A stretch of DNA of 64,000 nucleotides from Caulobacter vibrioides OR37 (GTDB lineage: Bacteria > Pseudomonadota > Alphaproteobacteria > Caulobacterales > Caulobacteraceae). Where the stretch lies: positions 124,001 to 188,000 of the forward strand of contig NZ_APMP01000005.1 in the NCBI RefSeq assembly GCF_000372645.1, written 5' to 3'. The notes beneath the pieces were generated by a model that had not been told where the DNA came from, searched no databases, and saw nothing but the letters and a program-made list of their open reading frames with translations. Position numbers and translations under genes: made by a program. Of this stretch, positions 7,744 through 16,978 are shown piece by piece. Position 1 is the first letter of the stretch. The number at the start of each line of letters is the position of its first letter.

Positions 7744-8388
7744 ATGGACGTGCAGCTTGACCCTTTGGGAACGGCCCTTTTCTGGCTCGACTACGCCGCC
7801 GTGGCCGTTTTCGGGGCAACGGGCGCCCTCGCGGCCGCGCGACGCAAGCACGACATCATCACCTTCGGATTCTTCGCCGCGATCACCGGGGTGGGCGGCG
7901 GGACGCTTCGCGACCTGCTGATCGGCGCGCCGGTCTTCTGGGTGCAGCGCCCCGGCTACATCCTGGCCTGCCTGGCGGCGGCGGCCCTGGTCTGGTTGCT
8001 GGGCAAGCGCGGGTGGCGTTTCCGGGCGTTGCTTTGGCTGGACGCCCTGGGGATGGCCGCCTACGCCGTGGTCGGCACCGCCAAGGCCCTGGGGCTGGGC
8101 GTCCACCCGTTCAGCGCCGTGGTCATGGGCGTCCTGACCACCGCCTTCGGCGGCGTGATCCGGGACGTCCTGGCCGAGGAGCCGAACCTGCTGCTGCGCC
8201 GGGAAATCTACATCACCGCCGCGCTGCTGGGCGCTTCGGTGTTCGCGGTGCTGAAGCTTCTGGGCGTCGCCTTCTGGCCCGCCGGCCTCGCCGGCTTCGT
8301 CGCCGCGTTCGGCCTGCGCGCCGCCGCGCTCAAATTCGGCTGGAGCCTGCCGGGCTTCGCGGGCGAGGACGAGGCCGAGGTCGAATAG
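7744..8388 (+). CDS. TRIC-type (UPF0126, YadS/YicG) cation channel family protein
   Basis: This 214-residue membrane protein contains two copies of the TRIC-fold unit of three spans plus one. The hallmark glycine-rich stretches are GVGGGTLRDLLIG (near residues 57-69) and the matching GVLTTAFGGVIRDVLAEEPN (near 132-151). Family members form trimeric potassium-permeable channels or glycine transporters; the physiological role in bacteria is not settled. It stands alone on the plus strand, divergent from ftsY and convergent with the GFA gene, and so interrupts the minus-strand dapF-to-yciB run. Confidence 0.88.
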   Translation: MDVQLDPLGTALFWLDYAAVAVFGATGALAAARRKHDIITFGFFAAITGVGGGTLRDLLIGAPVFWVQRPGYILACLAAAALVWLLGKRGWRFRALLWLDALGMAAYAVVGTAKALGLGVHPFSAVVMGVLTTAFGGVIRDVLAEEPNLLLRREIYITAALLGASVFAVLKLLGVAFWPAGLAGFVAAFGLRAAALKFGWSLPGFAGEDEAEVE

Positions 8389-8394
8389 CGGGCG

Positions 8395-8826
8395 TCAGAC
8401 GTCCCGATCCGGATGCTGCCGGCTGACCACCGTCTCCGTCGGCCCCAGCGGCGGACGGACGGGAAGGTCGGCCAGATGCTCCATCCAGGCTGGACGGCGC
8501 TCGACGACCAGCTGGACGACGGGCTCGACGGCGGACGGATCGTCGAAGGCGAACACCGCCAGGTCGATCCGGTCATCGCTCCACTCGAAGGTCAGGGGCG
8601 TGCCGCACCCGGCGCAGAATCCGCGCCGGATCTTGTCGGAACTCTGGAAAGTCGCGCGTTGTCCGCGCGTCCAGGTCAGGGCGGCGACCTCGACCGTCAC
8701 GAGCGCCCCGAACGGGCCGCCGAACGCCTTCTGACACATGCGGCACCAACAGATCGACGCGCGCTGGGGTTCGCCCTCGACCCGGAACCGCACCGCGCCG
8801 CACTGGCAGCCGCCGGACAGAGTCAC
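8395..8826 (-). CDS. GFA family (CENP-V/GFA domain) zinc protein
   Basis: This 143-residue protein has the cysteine pattern of the GFA fold: GGCQCGAVRF (residues 5-14), CWCRMCQKAFGG (near 27-38) and GFCAGCGTPLTFEW (near 70-83). These residues bind two structural or catalytic zinc ions. Members were named for glutathione-dependent formaldehyde activation, but most have no proven activity. Its ATG overlaps the mtaB stop, so it is the third gene of the dapF-mtaB-GFA operon. A role in glutathione adduct chemistry is possible but not shown. Confidence 0.85.
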   Translation of the reverse strand: MTLSGGCQCGAVRFRVEGEPQRASICWCRMCQKAFGGPFGALVTVEVAALTWTRGQRATFQSSDKIRRGFCAGCGTPLTFEWSDDRIDLAVFAFDDPSAVEPVVQLVVERRPAWMEHLADLPVRPPLGPTETVVSRQHPDRDV

Positions 8827-10154
8827 GGCGCCAGTTCCGCCAGCACGCGCGCGCCGTCGTGGCCGGTGACCGTGAAGGCGACGATCTCGCCCAACGGCGC
8901 GTCGCCCGTGAAGCGGATCTCGGTGAAGTCCTCGGCCCGGGCGACGCCCTCGCGCTCCACCAGGCCCGACAGGACCCGGCCGATCTGGCGCTGGAGATGA
9001 CGCTCGAGACCGGCCTGGCCGGCCTCGCGCAGGCGGCGGGCGCGCTCCTTGATCAGCGGTCCCTTCACCGGCGGCATCCGCGCGGCGGGCGTGCCGGGAC
9101 GGGCGCTGTAGGGAAAAACATGCAGGAAGGCCAGATCGGCCTCCTCGACCAGCCGCAGGGTGTTCTCGAAGGCCTCGTCGCTCTCGGTCGGAAAGCCGGC
9201 GATCAGGTCGGCGCCAAAGGCGGTGTCGGGGCGCACGCGGCGGACTTCGGCCACCAGCTTCAGGGCGTCCTCGCGGCTGTGACGACGCTTCATCCGCTTG
9301 AGGATCAGATTGTCGCCAGCCTGCAGGGACAGGTGCAGGTACGGCATCAGGCGCGGCTCGGTCTCCAGCAGCCTGAAGAGATCGGGATCGATCTCGGCCG
9401 CGTCGATCGACGACAGGCGCAGACGCGGCAGGTCGGGGACCATGCGCAGGATTCGCCCGACCAGCTGGCCCAGGGTCGGCTGGCCCGGCAGGTCCGCGCC
9501 CCAGGAGGTGACATCGACGCCGGTCAGCACCACCTCGCGATAGCCCTCGGCGGCCAGCTTGCGCACCTGCTCGACCACCTCGCCGGCCGGGGCCGAACGC
9601 GAGTTTCCCCGGCCATAGGGAATGATGCAGAAGGTGCAGCGGTGGTCGCAGCCGTTCTGGACCTCGACATAGGCCCGGGCGCGGTCCTTCAGGCCGTCGA
9701 TCAGATGGCCGGCGGTTTCCTTGACCGACATGATGTCGTTGACCCGCACGCGGGCGGTCGTCTCGGTCAGGGCGCCCGGCGCGGCCTTCTCGGCGTTGCC
9801 CAGCACCAGGTCGACCTCGGGCATGGCGGCGAAGGCGGCGGGATCGACCTGGGCGGCGCAGCCGGTGACGATGATCCGCGCGCCCGGCCGTTCGCGGCGG
9901 GCCTTGCGGATCGCTTGGCGCGCCTGGCGCACGGCTTCGTTGGTGACGGCGCAGGTGTTGAAGACCACCGCGTCCGACAGGCCGTCGGCGGCGGCGCGGG
10001 CGCGCATGGCCTCGCTCTCATAGGCGTTCAGCCGGCAGCCGAAAGTGACGACGTCGACGCCGTCCGGACCGGACAGCGTGGTCGCCGGTCCGCCCTCCTC
10101 GCCGGCTTCGGGCCCGGGCTTCGGCGTGGCCTTGATGACGGTGTAGGAGGCCAT
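8823..10154 (-). CDS. mtaB: tRNA t6A37 methylthiotransferase MtaB
   Basis: This 443-residue radical-SAM enzyme converts t6A37 to ms2t6A37 in ANN-decoding tRNAs. The order is UPF0004 domain (GCRLNAYESEAMR at residues about 39-51, with further cluster cysteines in FNTCAVTNEA and VTGCAAQ), the radical-SAM motif CDHRCTFCIIPYGRG (near 169-183), then a degenerate C-terminal TRAM-like region. The ms2t6A subfamily (MtaB/YqeV) is inferred from overall length and the dapF linkage. It starts three bases after dapF stops. Confidence 0.93.
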   Translation of the reverse strand: MASYTVIKATPKPGPEAGEEGGPATTLSGPDGVDVVTFGCRLNAYESEAMRARAAADGLSDAVVFNTCAVTNEAVRQARQAIRKARRERPGARIIVTGCAAQVDPAAFAAMPEVDLVLGNAEKAAPGALTETTARVRVNDIMSVKETAGHLIDGLKDRARAYVEVQNGCDHRCTFCIIPYGRGNSRSAPAGEVVEQVRKLAAEGYREVVLTGVDVTSWGADLPGQPTLGQLVGRILRMVPDLPRLRLSSIDAAEIDPDLFRLLETEPRLMPYLHLSLQAGDNLILKRMKRRHSREDALKLVAEVRRVRPDTAFGADLIAGFPTESDEAFENTLRLVEEADLAFLHVFPYSARPGTPAARMPPVKGPLIKERARRLREAGQAGLERHLQRQIGRVLSGLVEREGVARAEDFTEIRFTGDAPLGEIVAFTVTGHDGARVLAELAP

Positions 10155-10157
10155 GAG

Positions 10158-11012
10158 CTAGGCCGCCAAGGCCTCGGGCAGCTTGCCGACGAAGTCCATG
10201 CTGACCGGACCGGTCATGATCACGTGGCCGTCGCTTTCGCGCCATTCGATGGTGAGGGCGCCGCGCTCGAACTCGACCTTGGCCTGGCGGTCGGTCAGGC
10301 CCCGCCGCACGGCGGCGACCTGGGCGGCGCAGGCGCCGGTGCCGCAGGCGGCGGTCAGGCCCGCCCCGCGCTCCCAGACCTTCAGCTGGATATGATCACG
10401 CGCGGCGATGTGGGCGAAGCCGACATTGACGCCTTCCGGGAACAGCGGGTGGTGCTCGACGAGGCTGCCGGTCTTGGTGGCGAACTCGTCCGAAACGGGC
10501 GCGTCGACGAAGAACACGACGTGCGGATTGCCCATCGAGACACAAACCGGCGTGTGCACCCACGGCGCGTCGATCGGACCGACCTGCAACTCGACGCGCT
10601 CGGTGTTCATCTCCTCCGACAGCGGAATCTGGGTCCAGTCCAGGCCCGGCCGGCCCATGTCGACCGTCACCAGCATCTCGCCGGCCGCGAGGCCCGACAG
10701 GCGGCCCGCCACGGTGTCGAACGCCACGGCCGTCTTGCCGGCCGACCGCATCAGCAGCCAGGCCACGCAGCGGGTTCCGTTGCCGCAGGCCCCGGCCGGT
10801 TCGCCGTCCGCGTTCCAGAACCGCACATAGGCCGAGGCGCCCTCGGCGCGCGGCGGGTCGATGGCGATCACCTGATCGCAGCCGATTCCACCATCCCCAC
10901 GCTTGGCGATCGCGCGGATCTGCTCCGGGGTCGGCTCGAAGGTCTGGGTGGCGGTCTCGATGACGACGAAGTCGTTGCCGAGCCCGTTCATCTTCAGGAA
11001 GTTGCGGCTCAT
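10158..11012 (-). CDS. dapF: Diaminopimelate epimerase
   Basis: This 284-residue cofactor-independent epimerase interconverts LL- and meso-diaminopimelate for lysine and peptidoglycan synthesis. It opens with the family signature MNGLGNDFVVIE. The two catalytic cysteines are seen in GNGTRCVAW region (ACGNGTRC, near residues 76-83) and AACGTGACAAQ (near 224-234). The fold comprises two pseudo-symmetric halves, and the length is normal. It is the first gene of a minus-strand operon with mtaB and the GFA gene. Confidence 0.97.
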   Translation of the reverse strand: MSRNFLKMNGLGNDFVVIETATQTFEPTPEQIRAIAKRGDGGIGCDQVIAIDPPRAEGASAYVRFWNADGEPAGACGNGTRCVAWLLMRSAGKTAVAFDTVAGRLSGLAAGEMLVTVDMGRPGLDWTQIPLSEEMNTERVELQVGPIDAPWVHTPVCVSMGNPHVVFFVDAPVSDEFATKTGSLVEHHPLFPEGVNVGFAHIAARDHIQLKVWERGAGLTAACGTGACAAQVAAVRRGLTDRQAKVEFERGALTIEWRESDGHVIMTGPVSMDFVGKLPEALAA

Positions 11013-11157
11013 GGCCGGGCTATATAGTGGAAAAGCCGCGCCAAGTCAGGGGACGCGGCGACGCGGGCGCATTCGCGCTCGGCATCGATCGTTTGGGGAC
11101 GGCGAACCGCGTGAAAGCCACTGGCGCGCGAACGAATGTCCGCTACCGTCCCCGACC

Positions 11158-13236
11158 ATGCTCACGTTTCGTAACGGCTCCGTCGCCGCCCTGGCCCTCG
11201 CTCTTCTCGCGTCCGGCGCCGCGTGCGCCCAGGCCAATGATCCGCATCTCGACCTGGAAGGCGTCGAAACGCCGTCGTCCCTGGCCTGGGTGAAGGCCCA
11301 GAACGACAAGACCTTGCCGGTCCTGTCCGGCGATCCGCGCTTCCAGGGCCTGCAAGCCGCCGCGCTGAAGATCCTGTCGAGTCACGACCGCATCGCCACG
11401 CCGGATTTCATCGGCCGGACGGTGTTCAACTTCTGGCAGGACCAGACCCACGTGCGCGGCGTCTGGCGGCGAACGAGCCTGGAATCCTACAAGTCGGCCG
11501 ATCCCCAATGGGAGACGGTCATCGATCTCGACGCCCTGGCCGCCGCCGAGGGCAAGAACTGGATCTGGAAGGGCGCGGACTGCCGGCCCAAGACCCACGA
11601 CCGTTGCCTGGTGAATCTCTCGAACGGCGGCAAGGACGCGGTCACCGTCCGAGAATTCGACCTGACGACCAAGACCTTCGTCGATCCGGCGGCGGGCGGC
11701 TTCGTCCTGCCCGAGAGCAAGCAGACCCTAGAATGGCTGGACGCCGACACCCTGATCCTGACCCGCGACTGGGGTCCGGGCACGACCACCGACAGCGGCT
11801 ACGGCTTCGTGATCAAGACGCTGAAGCGCGGCCAGGCCCTGGACCAGGCGGTGGAGGTCTATCGGGGGCAGAAAAGCGACGTCTCGGTGCGACCCGAGGT
11901 TCTGCGTGACGCTAGCGGCGCGCGAGTGGTGCTGCTGACCCGCGCAACCGACTTTTTCCACGACGAAACCTACCTATGGAATGGTGAGCGCGCCTATCGC
12001 CTGCCCGTCCCCCAGAAGGCCCAGATCGCCGGTCTGCTGGACGGCCGTCTGATCCTTCGGGTTCTGGAGGACGGTCTTGGCGCCAAGGCGGGCGATGTCG
12101 TCGCGGTCGGCCCCACGGCGACCGCCGGTCAGGTGATCTTTTCGCCCGGACCGCGCCAGTCGGTCGACCAGGTCGCGGTCACCGACCATGCGGTGGCGAT
12201 GGCCATCTACGACAATGTCCGCGGCGAGGTGGCGGTCTTCAGGCCAACCGGCGCGACCTGGGTCCGCGCCGTTTTGCCCGGCCTGGCCAACGCCTCGGTC
12301 TCGCTCGGCTCACACGCCGACGAGGGCGACGAAATGTTTTATTCGGTCGAGGGCTTCACCACCCCGACAACCCTGCGCCTCGCCGACGCGGCGACCGGCG
12401 CTTCCGAGACGATCAAGGCCCTGCCCGCTCAGTTCGACGCCGCGAACCTGGTCGTCGAGCAGAAGTCGGCGATCTCGAAGGACGGGACCCAGATCCCCTA
12501 CTTCCTGGTCCACGAAAAGGGCTGGGCGCTGGATGGCCAGAACCCGACCCTGCTGCACGCCTATGGCGGCTTCAACCTGTCCAAGCTGCCCGTCTATGAC
12601 CCGCTGATCGGCAAGCTGTGGTTGGAGCGCGGCGGCGCCTATGCGGTGGCCAATATCCGGGGCGGCGGCGAGTTCGGCCCGGCCTGGCACGAGGCGGCGC
12701 TGAAAGCCAATCGACAGCGGGCCTATGACGACTATTTCGCGGTCGCCGAAAAGCTGATCGCCGACAAGGCGACCTCGCCGCGTCATCTGGGCGCCTATGG
12801 CCGCTCGAACGGCGGCCTGCTGATGGGCGTGGCCCTGACCGAGCGTCCAGACCTGTGGAACGCGGTGGTGGTCGAAAGCCCGCTGCTTGACATGATCCGC
12901 TACACGCAGCTGCCGGCCGGCGCCTCGTGGATCGGCGAATATGGCGACCCCGCGATTCCGGCCGAGCGGGCCTGGATCGAGAAGTACAGCCCCTATCAGA
13001 ACCTCAAAGCCGGCGTGAAATATCCGCTGGCCTACATCACCACCTCGACCAAGGACGACCGCGTCCACCCTGGCCACGCTCGCAAGTTCGCCGCGCGCCT
13101 GGACGACCTGAAGGTCGACCATCTCTATTTCGAGAACACCGACGGCGGTCACGCCAATGGCGCGGACCCCAAGGCCAACGCCCGCCGCTGGGCGCTGCAC
13201 TACACCTACCTGTCGCGCCAGCTGATGGATCACTAG
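11158..13236 (+). CDS. Exported prolyl oligopeptidase family serine peptidase (S9A), copy 1
   Basis: This 692-residue protein has a signal peptide (NGSVAALALALLASGAACAQA), an N-terminal seven-bladed propeller region, and a C-terminal alpha/beta-hydrolase domain. The nucleophile is Ser550 in AYGRSNGGLLMG. The acidic residue is in STKDDRVHPGHA and the catalytic His is in DGGHANG near the end. The conserved RGGGEFGPAWHEAALKANRQ region (near residues 500) is typical of S9 peptidases. It cleaves peptides, presumably in the periplasm. I chose the ATG at 11158 because it begins a clean signal peptide. The second copy starts immediately after its stop codon. Confidence 0.9.
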   Translation: MLTFRNGSVAALALALLASGAACAQANDPHLDLEGVETPSSLAWVKAQNDKTLPVLSGDPRFQGLQAAALKILSSHDRIATPDFIGRTVFNFWQDQTHVRGVWRRTSLESYKSADPQWETVIDLDALAAAEGKNWIWKGADCRPKTHDRCLVNLSNGGKDAVTVREFDLTTKTFVDPAAGGFVLPESKQTLEWLDADTLILTRDWGPGTTTDSGYGFVIKTLKRGQALDQAVEVYRGQKSDVSVRPEVLRDASGARVVLLTRATDFFHDETYLWNGERAYRLPVPQKAQIAGLLDGRLILRVLEDGLGAKAGDVVAVGPTATAGQVIFSPGPRQSVDQVAVTDHAVAMAIYDNVRGEVAVFRPTGATWVRAVLPGLANASVSLGSHADEGDEMFYSVEGFTTPTTLRLADAATGASETIKALPAQFDAANLVVEQKSAISKDGTQIPYFLVHEKGWALDGQNPTLLHAYGGFNLSKLPVYDPLIGKLWLERGGAYAVANIRGGGEFGPAWHEAALKANRQRAYDDYFAVAEKLIADKATSPRHLGAYGRSNGGLLMGVALTERPDLWNAVVVESPLLDMIRYTQLPAGASWIGEYGDPAIPAERAWIEKYSPYQNLKAGVKYPLAYITTSTKDDRVHPGHARKFAARLDDLKVDHLYFENTDGGHANGADPKANARRWALHYTYLSRQLMDH

Positions 13237-15420
13237 ATGCGTAAGTTCCTGACCGCCCTCTTCGCCTCCACGACCCTTGCTTCGACTGGCCTGATGACCC
13301 TGACCCCCGCGATCGCCGCCGACAACGCCAAGCCCGCCGAAGTCCGCACGCCATTGAATGAGCTGGGCAAGGACGATCCATACCTCTGGATGGAGGAGAT
13401 CGAGGGGACCCGCGCGCTCGACTGGGCCAAGGCCCAGAACGCCCGGACCCTGCCGGTGCTTCAAGGCGACAAGCGTTACGCCGACCTGGAAGCCAAGGCC
13501 CTGGCCATCCTCAACGCCAAGGACCGCGTGCCTGGCGTGTCCTTCTCCGGCGATGGGTCGCTCACCAATTTCTGGCAGGACGCCGACCACGTGCGCGGCC
13601 TCTGGCGCCGGACGACCCTGGACAGCTACCGGACGGCCGAACCGACCTGGGAGACGATCCTCGACATCGACGCCCTGTCGAAGGCCGAGAACGCCAACTG
13701 GGTGTTCAAGGGCGCCAGCTGCCTGCCGCCCGACGAGACGCGCTGCTTGGTCACCCTGTCCAACGGCGGCAAGGACGCGGTCACGGTCCGCGAGTTCGAC
13801 ACCACGACCAAGGCCTTCGTTCCCGGCGGCTTCGTCCTGCCCGAGGGCAAGCAGAACTACAGCTGGCTGGACAAGGACACCCTGCTGGTCGCCCGCGAGT
13901 GGAAGCCGGGCGAGATGACCAAGTCGGGCTATGCCTACGTGCTGAAGACCCTGAAGCGTGGCGAGAGCCTGGATCAGGCCCGCGAGGTCTATCGCGGCCA
14001 GGAGACCGATGTCTCGGTCAGCCCTTACGTCCTGCGCGATCCAGACGGCAAGGTGATGGGCGTCATCGCCCATCGCGGCGTGACCTTCTTCGAGAGCGAG
14101 CACTATCTGATCACGGCGAAGGGCGCGGCCAGGCTGCCCCTGCCCGCCAAGTGCTCGATCCAGACCTTCGTCAACGGCCGACTGATCGTGCTTCTGGAGC
14201 AGGACTGGCCCGAGCAAGGCCTGAAGACCGGCGACCTCTTCGAATACAACATCGATCCGCTGACCGCCGACGCCCTGGCCAGCCTGGGCGACGGCAAGCC
14301 GGTCGGGGCCAAGCCGATGCTGGTGTTCCGCCCGACGGCCCGCCAGTCGGTGGAGTCGGTGACCAGCACGCGCGACAAGCTGATCGTTGGCCTTCTGGAC
14401 AACGTGAAGGGCGCCGCCCTGGTCTTCGACCTTGGAAACAAGGGCTGGACGCGGCGAAAGCTCGATTTGCCGGCCAATTCCAGCATTGGTCTGGGCTCGG
14501 CCTCGGACAAGGACGACCGGCTGTTCGTCAGCGTCACGGGCTATCTGGCCCCAACGACCTACTGGCTGGCCGACGCCGCCACGGGAAAGCTTGAGCAGGT
14601 CAAGGCCTCGCCGGCCCGTTTCGACGCCTCGACCCATGTGGTCGAGCAGTTCGAGGCTGTCAGCACCGACGGAACCAAGATCCCCTACTTCGTCGTCCGG
14701 CCCAAGGACGTGAAGTATGACGGATCGGCCCCCACGCTGCTCTACGCCTATGGCGGCTTTCAGGTGCCGATGACGCCCGGCTATTCGGGCGTGATGGGCA
14801 AGCTGTGGCTGGAGCGCGGCGGGACCTATGTCGTGGCCAATATCCGCGGCGGGGGCGAGTTCGGTCCGGCCTGGCACGAGGCCGGGCTGAAGGCCAATCG
14901 CCAGAAGGTCTATGACGACTTCTTCGCGGTGTCGGAGGACCTCATCGCCCGCAAGATCACCTCGCCCCGGCGCCTGGGAATCATGGGCGGCAGCAACGGC
15001 GGCCTCTTGATGGGCGTCGCCCTGACCCAGCGGCCGGAACTTTACAACGCCATCGTCATCCAGGTGCCGTTGTTCGACATGATCCGCTACAGCCAGATCG
15101 GGGCCGGCGCCTCTTGGGTGGGCGAATACGGCGACCCGGCCATCCCGTCGGAACGCGCCGTGATCGCCAAGTACGACCCCTATTCGAACCTGAAGGCCGG
15201 GAAGAAATACCCCGAGGTGTTCATCGAGACCTCGACCAAGGACGACCGCGTCCACCCGGCCCACGCGCGCAAGGCGGCGGCTCGGCTCGAGGCTCTCGGC
15301 TATCCGGTGCTCTATTACGAGAACGTCGATGGCGGCCACGCGGCCAGCGCCAACCTGGCCGAGACCGCTCGTCGCCAGGCCCTGGAGTACGTTTACCTGA
15401 CGCGAAAGCTGATGGATTGA
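13237..15420 (+). CDS. Exported prolyl oligopeptidase family serine peptidase (S9A), copy 2
   Basis: This 727-residue paralogue of the preceding gene is separated from it by zero bases. A signal peptide (FLTALFASTTLASTGLMTLTPAIAA) precedes the N-terminal motif DPYLWMEEIEG, which is classical for prolyl oligopeptidases and is missing in copy 1. The catalytic serine is in GGSNGGLLMG (near residue 589), the aspartate in TKDDRVHPAHA and the histidine in DGGHAAS. The two copies share long identical blocks throughout, so they are a tandem duplication that has since diverged, notably at the N-terminus. Both probably digest proline-containing peptides in the periplasm. Confidence 0.92.
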   Translation: MRKFLTALFASTTLASTGLMTLTPAIAADNAKPAEVRTPLNELGKDDPYLWMEEIEGTRALDWAKAQNARTLPVLQGDKRYADLEAKALAILNAKDRVPGVSFSGDGSLTNFWQDADHVRGLWRRTTLDSYRTAEPTWETILDIDALSKAENANWVFKGASCLPPDETRCLVTLSNGGKDAVTVREFDTTTKAFVPGGFVLPEGKQNYSWLDKDTLLVAREWKPGEMTKSGYAYVLKTLKRGESLDQAREVYRGQETDVSVSPYVLRDPDGKVMGVIAHRGVTFFESEHYLITAKGAARLPLPAKCSIQTFVNGRLIVLLEQDWPEQGLKTGDLFEYNIDPLTADALASLGDGKPVGAKPMLVFRPTARQSVESVTSTRDKLIVGLLDNVKGAALVFDLGNKGWTRRKLDLPANSSIGLGSASDKDDRLFVSVTGYLAPTTYWLADAATGKLEQVKASPARFDASTHVVEQFEAVSTDGTKIPYFVVRPKDVKYDGSAPTLLYAYGGFQVPMTPGYSGVMGKLWLERGGTYVVANIRGGGEFGPAWHEAGLKANRQKVYDDFFAVSEDLIARKITSPRRLGIMGGSNGGLLMGVALTQRPELYNAIVIQVPLFDMIRYSQIGAGASWVGEYGDPAIPSERAVIAKYDPYSNLKAGKKYPEVFIETSTKDDRVHPAHARKAAARLEALGYPVLYYENVDGGHAASANLAETARRQALEYVYLTRKLMD

Positions 15421-15487
15421 ACATAGACGACACGGCGTTCGACGGAACGGCGCATCGTCAACGTTAAGGAAAGCTATCGGCGGCAAT

Positions 15488-16606
15488 ATGTCGCCGTTTC
15501 TTTCCTCGGGGTGGCGTCCCTTGCCCATCGAAGTCGTCAAGGCCCTGGATCTCTCGTCCTCGGACGTCGCGCGGTGGGCGGAACTTCAGCGCGGCCAGAC
15601 CCGCCTGGACTCGCCGTTCCTGTCGCCCCACTGGGCCCTGGCCGTGGCCAAGGCCCAGGCGGAGAAGGGCGACGAGGTCAAGATCGCCATCCAGCGCGAC
15701 GCCAGCGGCCAAGCGGTGGGCTTCCTACCCGCTCGGGTCCGCCAAGACGTGGCCATGCCCGTCGGCGCGCCGATGTGCGACTATCAGGCCCTGGTCACCG
15801 CGCCCGGCGTGACCATGAACCCGCGCGAGCTGCTGTCGGCCCTGGGCGCCCATCGCATCGATTTCTGCCACATGCTGGCCGACGACGTGACCCTGGCGCG
15901 CCACGGTCGCGGCCAGACCGACAGCTGGGTCGTCGAGACCCCGGAGGGCTATGAAGCCTACGCGGCCGAACGCAAGGCCGCCGGCGTCGGCGTGCTGAAG
16001 GACATCGACAAGAAGCGTCGCAAGGCCGAGCGCGAGGTCGGCCCCTGCCACTTCACCGCCATGTCGCAAAGTCGGGCGGCCTTTGACCAGCTGGTCGCCT
16101 GGAAGCGGGTTCAACTGCTGCTGACCCACCAGACCGACCTCTTCCAGACGCCGTGGGTCAACAGACTGCTGGACCACCTGTTCGAGCGGCGGGAACCCGA
16201 CTTCGGCGGCGGTCTCTACACCCTGCATCTGGGCGAGCGGCTGGCCGCGGTCCATCTGCACCTACGCGGCGAGCACACGATCCACGGCTGGCTGATCGCC
16301 CACAATCCGGACCTGGAGCGCTATTCGCCAGGCCTGATGCTGTTCCAGGACATTCTGAAGAGCATGGACGGCACGCCGTACATGCGCCTCGATCTCGGCA
16401 CCGGCGACTATCGTTTCAAGCGCGAGCTGTCCAACGCCCAGCAAAAGGTGGTGTTCGGCTTTCTCGGCGCGCCCTCGGTGCCGACCCTGGTGCGCCATGC
16501 GGCCTATGGCGTGCGCCAGATGGTCGAGGCCCTGCCGCTGGGCCGCGTCTCCGAGATCCCCGGCAAGGCCATGCGGCGCATCGACCTCCTCCGCGGCCTT
16601 CACTAG
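15488..16606 (+). CDS. hfsK: FemAB/CelD-like GNAT acetyltransferase, probable HfsK homologue
   Basis: This is a 372-residue soluble protein with a double GNAT (FemAB/BcsL-CelD) architecture. The C-terminal GNAT core includes LAAVHLHLRGEHTIHGWLIAHN, YSPGLMLFQDILKSM and YMRLDLGTGDYRFKRELSN, the usual pattern of this family around residues 250-320. In Caulobacter crescentus such a protein, HfsK, modifies holdfast polysaccharide cohesion and responds to c-di-GMP through its C-terminal region. I assign the name from architecture and genomic position relative to creS and mla rather than from alignment. No other holdfast gene adjoins. An AAGGA ribosome binding site lies about 17 bases upstream, slightly far from the ATG. 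Confidence 0.7.
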   Translation: MSPFLSSGWRPLPIEVVKALDLSSSDVARWAELQRGQTRLDSPFLSPHWALAVAKAQAEKGDEVKIAIQRDASGQAVGFLPARVRQDVAMPVGAPMCDYQALVTAPGVTMNPRELLSALGAHRIDFCHMLADDVTLARHGRGQTDSWVVETPEGYEAYAAERKAAGVGVLKDIDKKRRKAEREVGPCHFTAMSQSRAAFDQLVAWKRVQLLLTHQTDLFQTPWVNRLLDHLFERREPDFGGGLYTLHLGERLAAVHLHLRGEHTIHGWLIAHNPDLERYSPGLMLFQDILKSMDGTPYMRLDLGTGDYRFKRELSNAQQKVVFGFLGAPSVPTLVRHAAYGVRQMVEALPLGRVSEIPGKAMRRIDLLRGLH

Positions 16607-16629
16607 AGCTGCGGGAGAGCCGTCAGCGG

Positions 16630-16965
16630 TCAGTGGACCGCGTTCAGGCGGATGGCCTTGGGGTCGAGACCCCCGGCCGCCCAAGCGCGGGTCCAGCCGT
16701 ATTTCAGCTCGCCCTCGCGGAAGGCGAAGCGGTCCAGGTGCCTGGCCACCACGTCTTCCAGTCGGGCCAAGCCTTCGAGGTCGATCGCCTCGATCGTGAT
16801 GTCCAAGCCGTCCGGGTGGGCGCTCATGCGACAGGTCCCCAGCGGCAGCGGAAAGAAGGCCGAGGTCTCGTCGTAACGGACCTCGAACTTGTGACTCCAA
16901 TGCTTGGCCAGTTGGACCATGTAGCGGCTCGCCTTGTCCGTGATGACGCGGGCGTGGCTTTCCAT
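16630..16965 (-). CDS. DUF2218 domain protein
   Basis: This 111-residue protein spans one DUF2218 domain: it opens SHARVITDKASRYMVQLAKHWSHKF and includes LPLGTCRMSAHPDGLDITIEA and the conserved HLDRFAFREGELKYGWTR. The biochemical function is unknown. The family often travels with siderophore-interacting ferric reductases or is fused to them, which suggests a role in iron or metal handling. It follows the PadR gene by 13 bases with a good GGAGG ribosome binding site, so the pair is one transcription unit under the operator at 17585-17646. Confidence 0.85.
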   Translation of the reverse strand: MESHARVITDKASRYMVQLAKHWSHKFEVRYDETSAFFPLPLGTCRMSAHPDGLDITIEAIDLEGLARLEDVVARHLDRFAFREGELKYGWTRAWAAGGLDPKAIRLNAVH

Positions 16966-16978
16966 GGGCTTTCCCTCC

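Noticed and set aside
12310-15540. A 1076-codon minus-strand frame opposite the two prolyl oligopeptidase genes
   Set aside because: It is antisense to two genes with complete catalytic motifs and reads as Gly/Arg/Gln/Val/Leu-rich low-complexity protein. Long antisense frames are normal in high-GC DNA.
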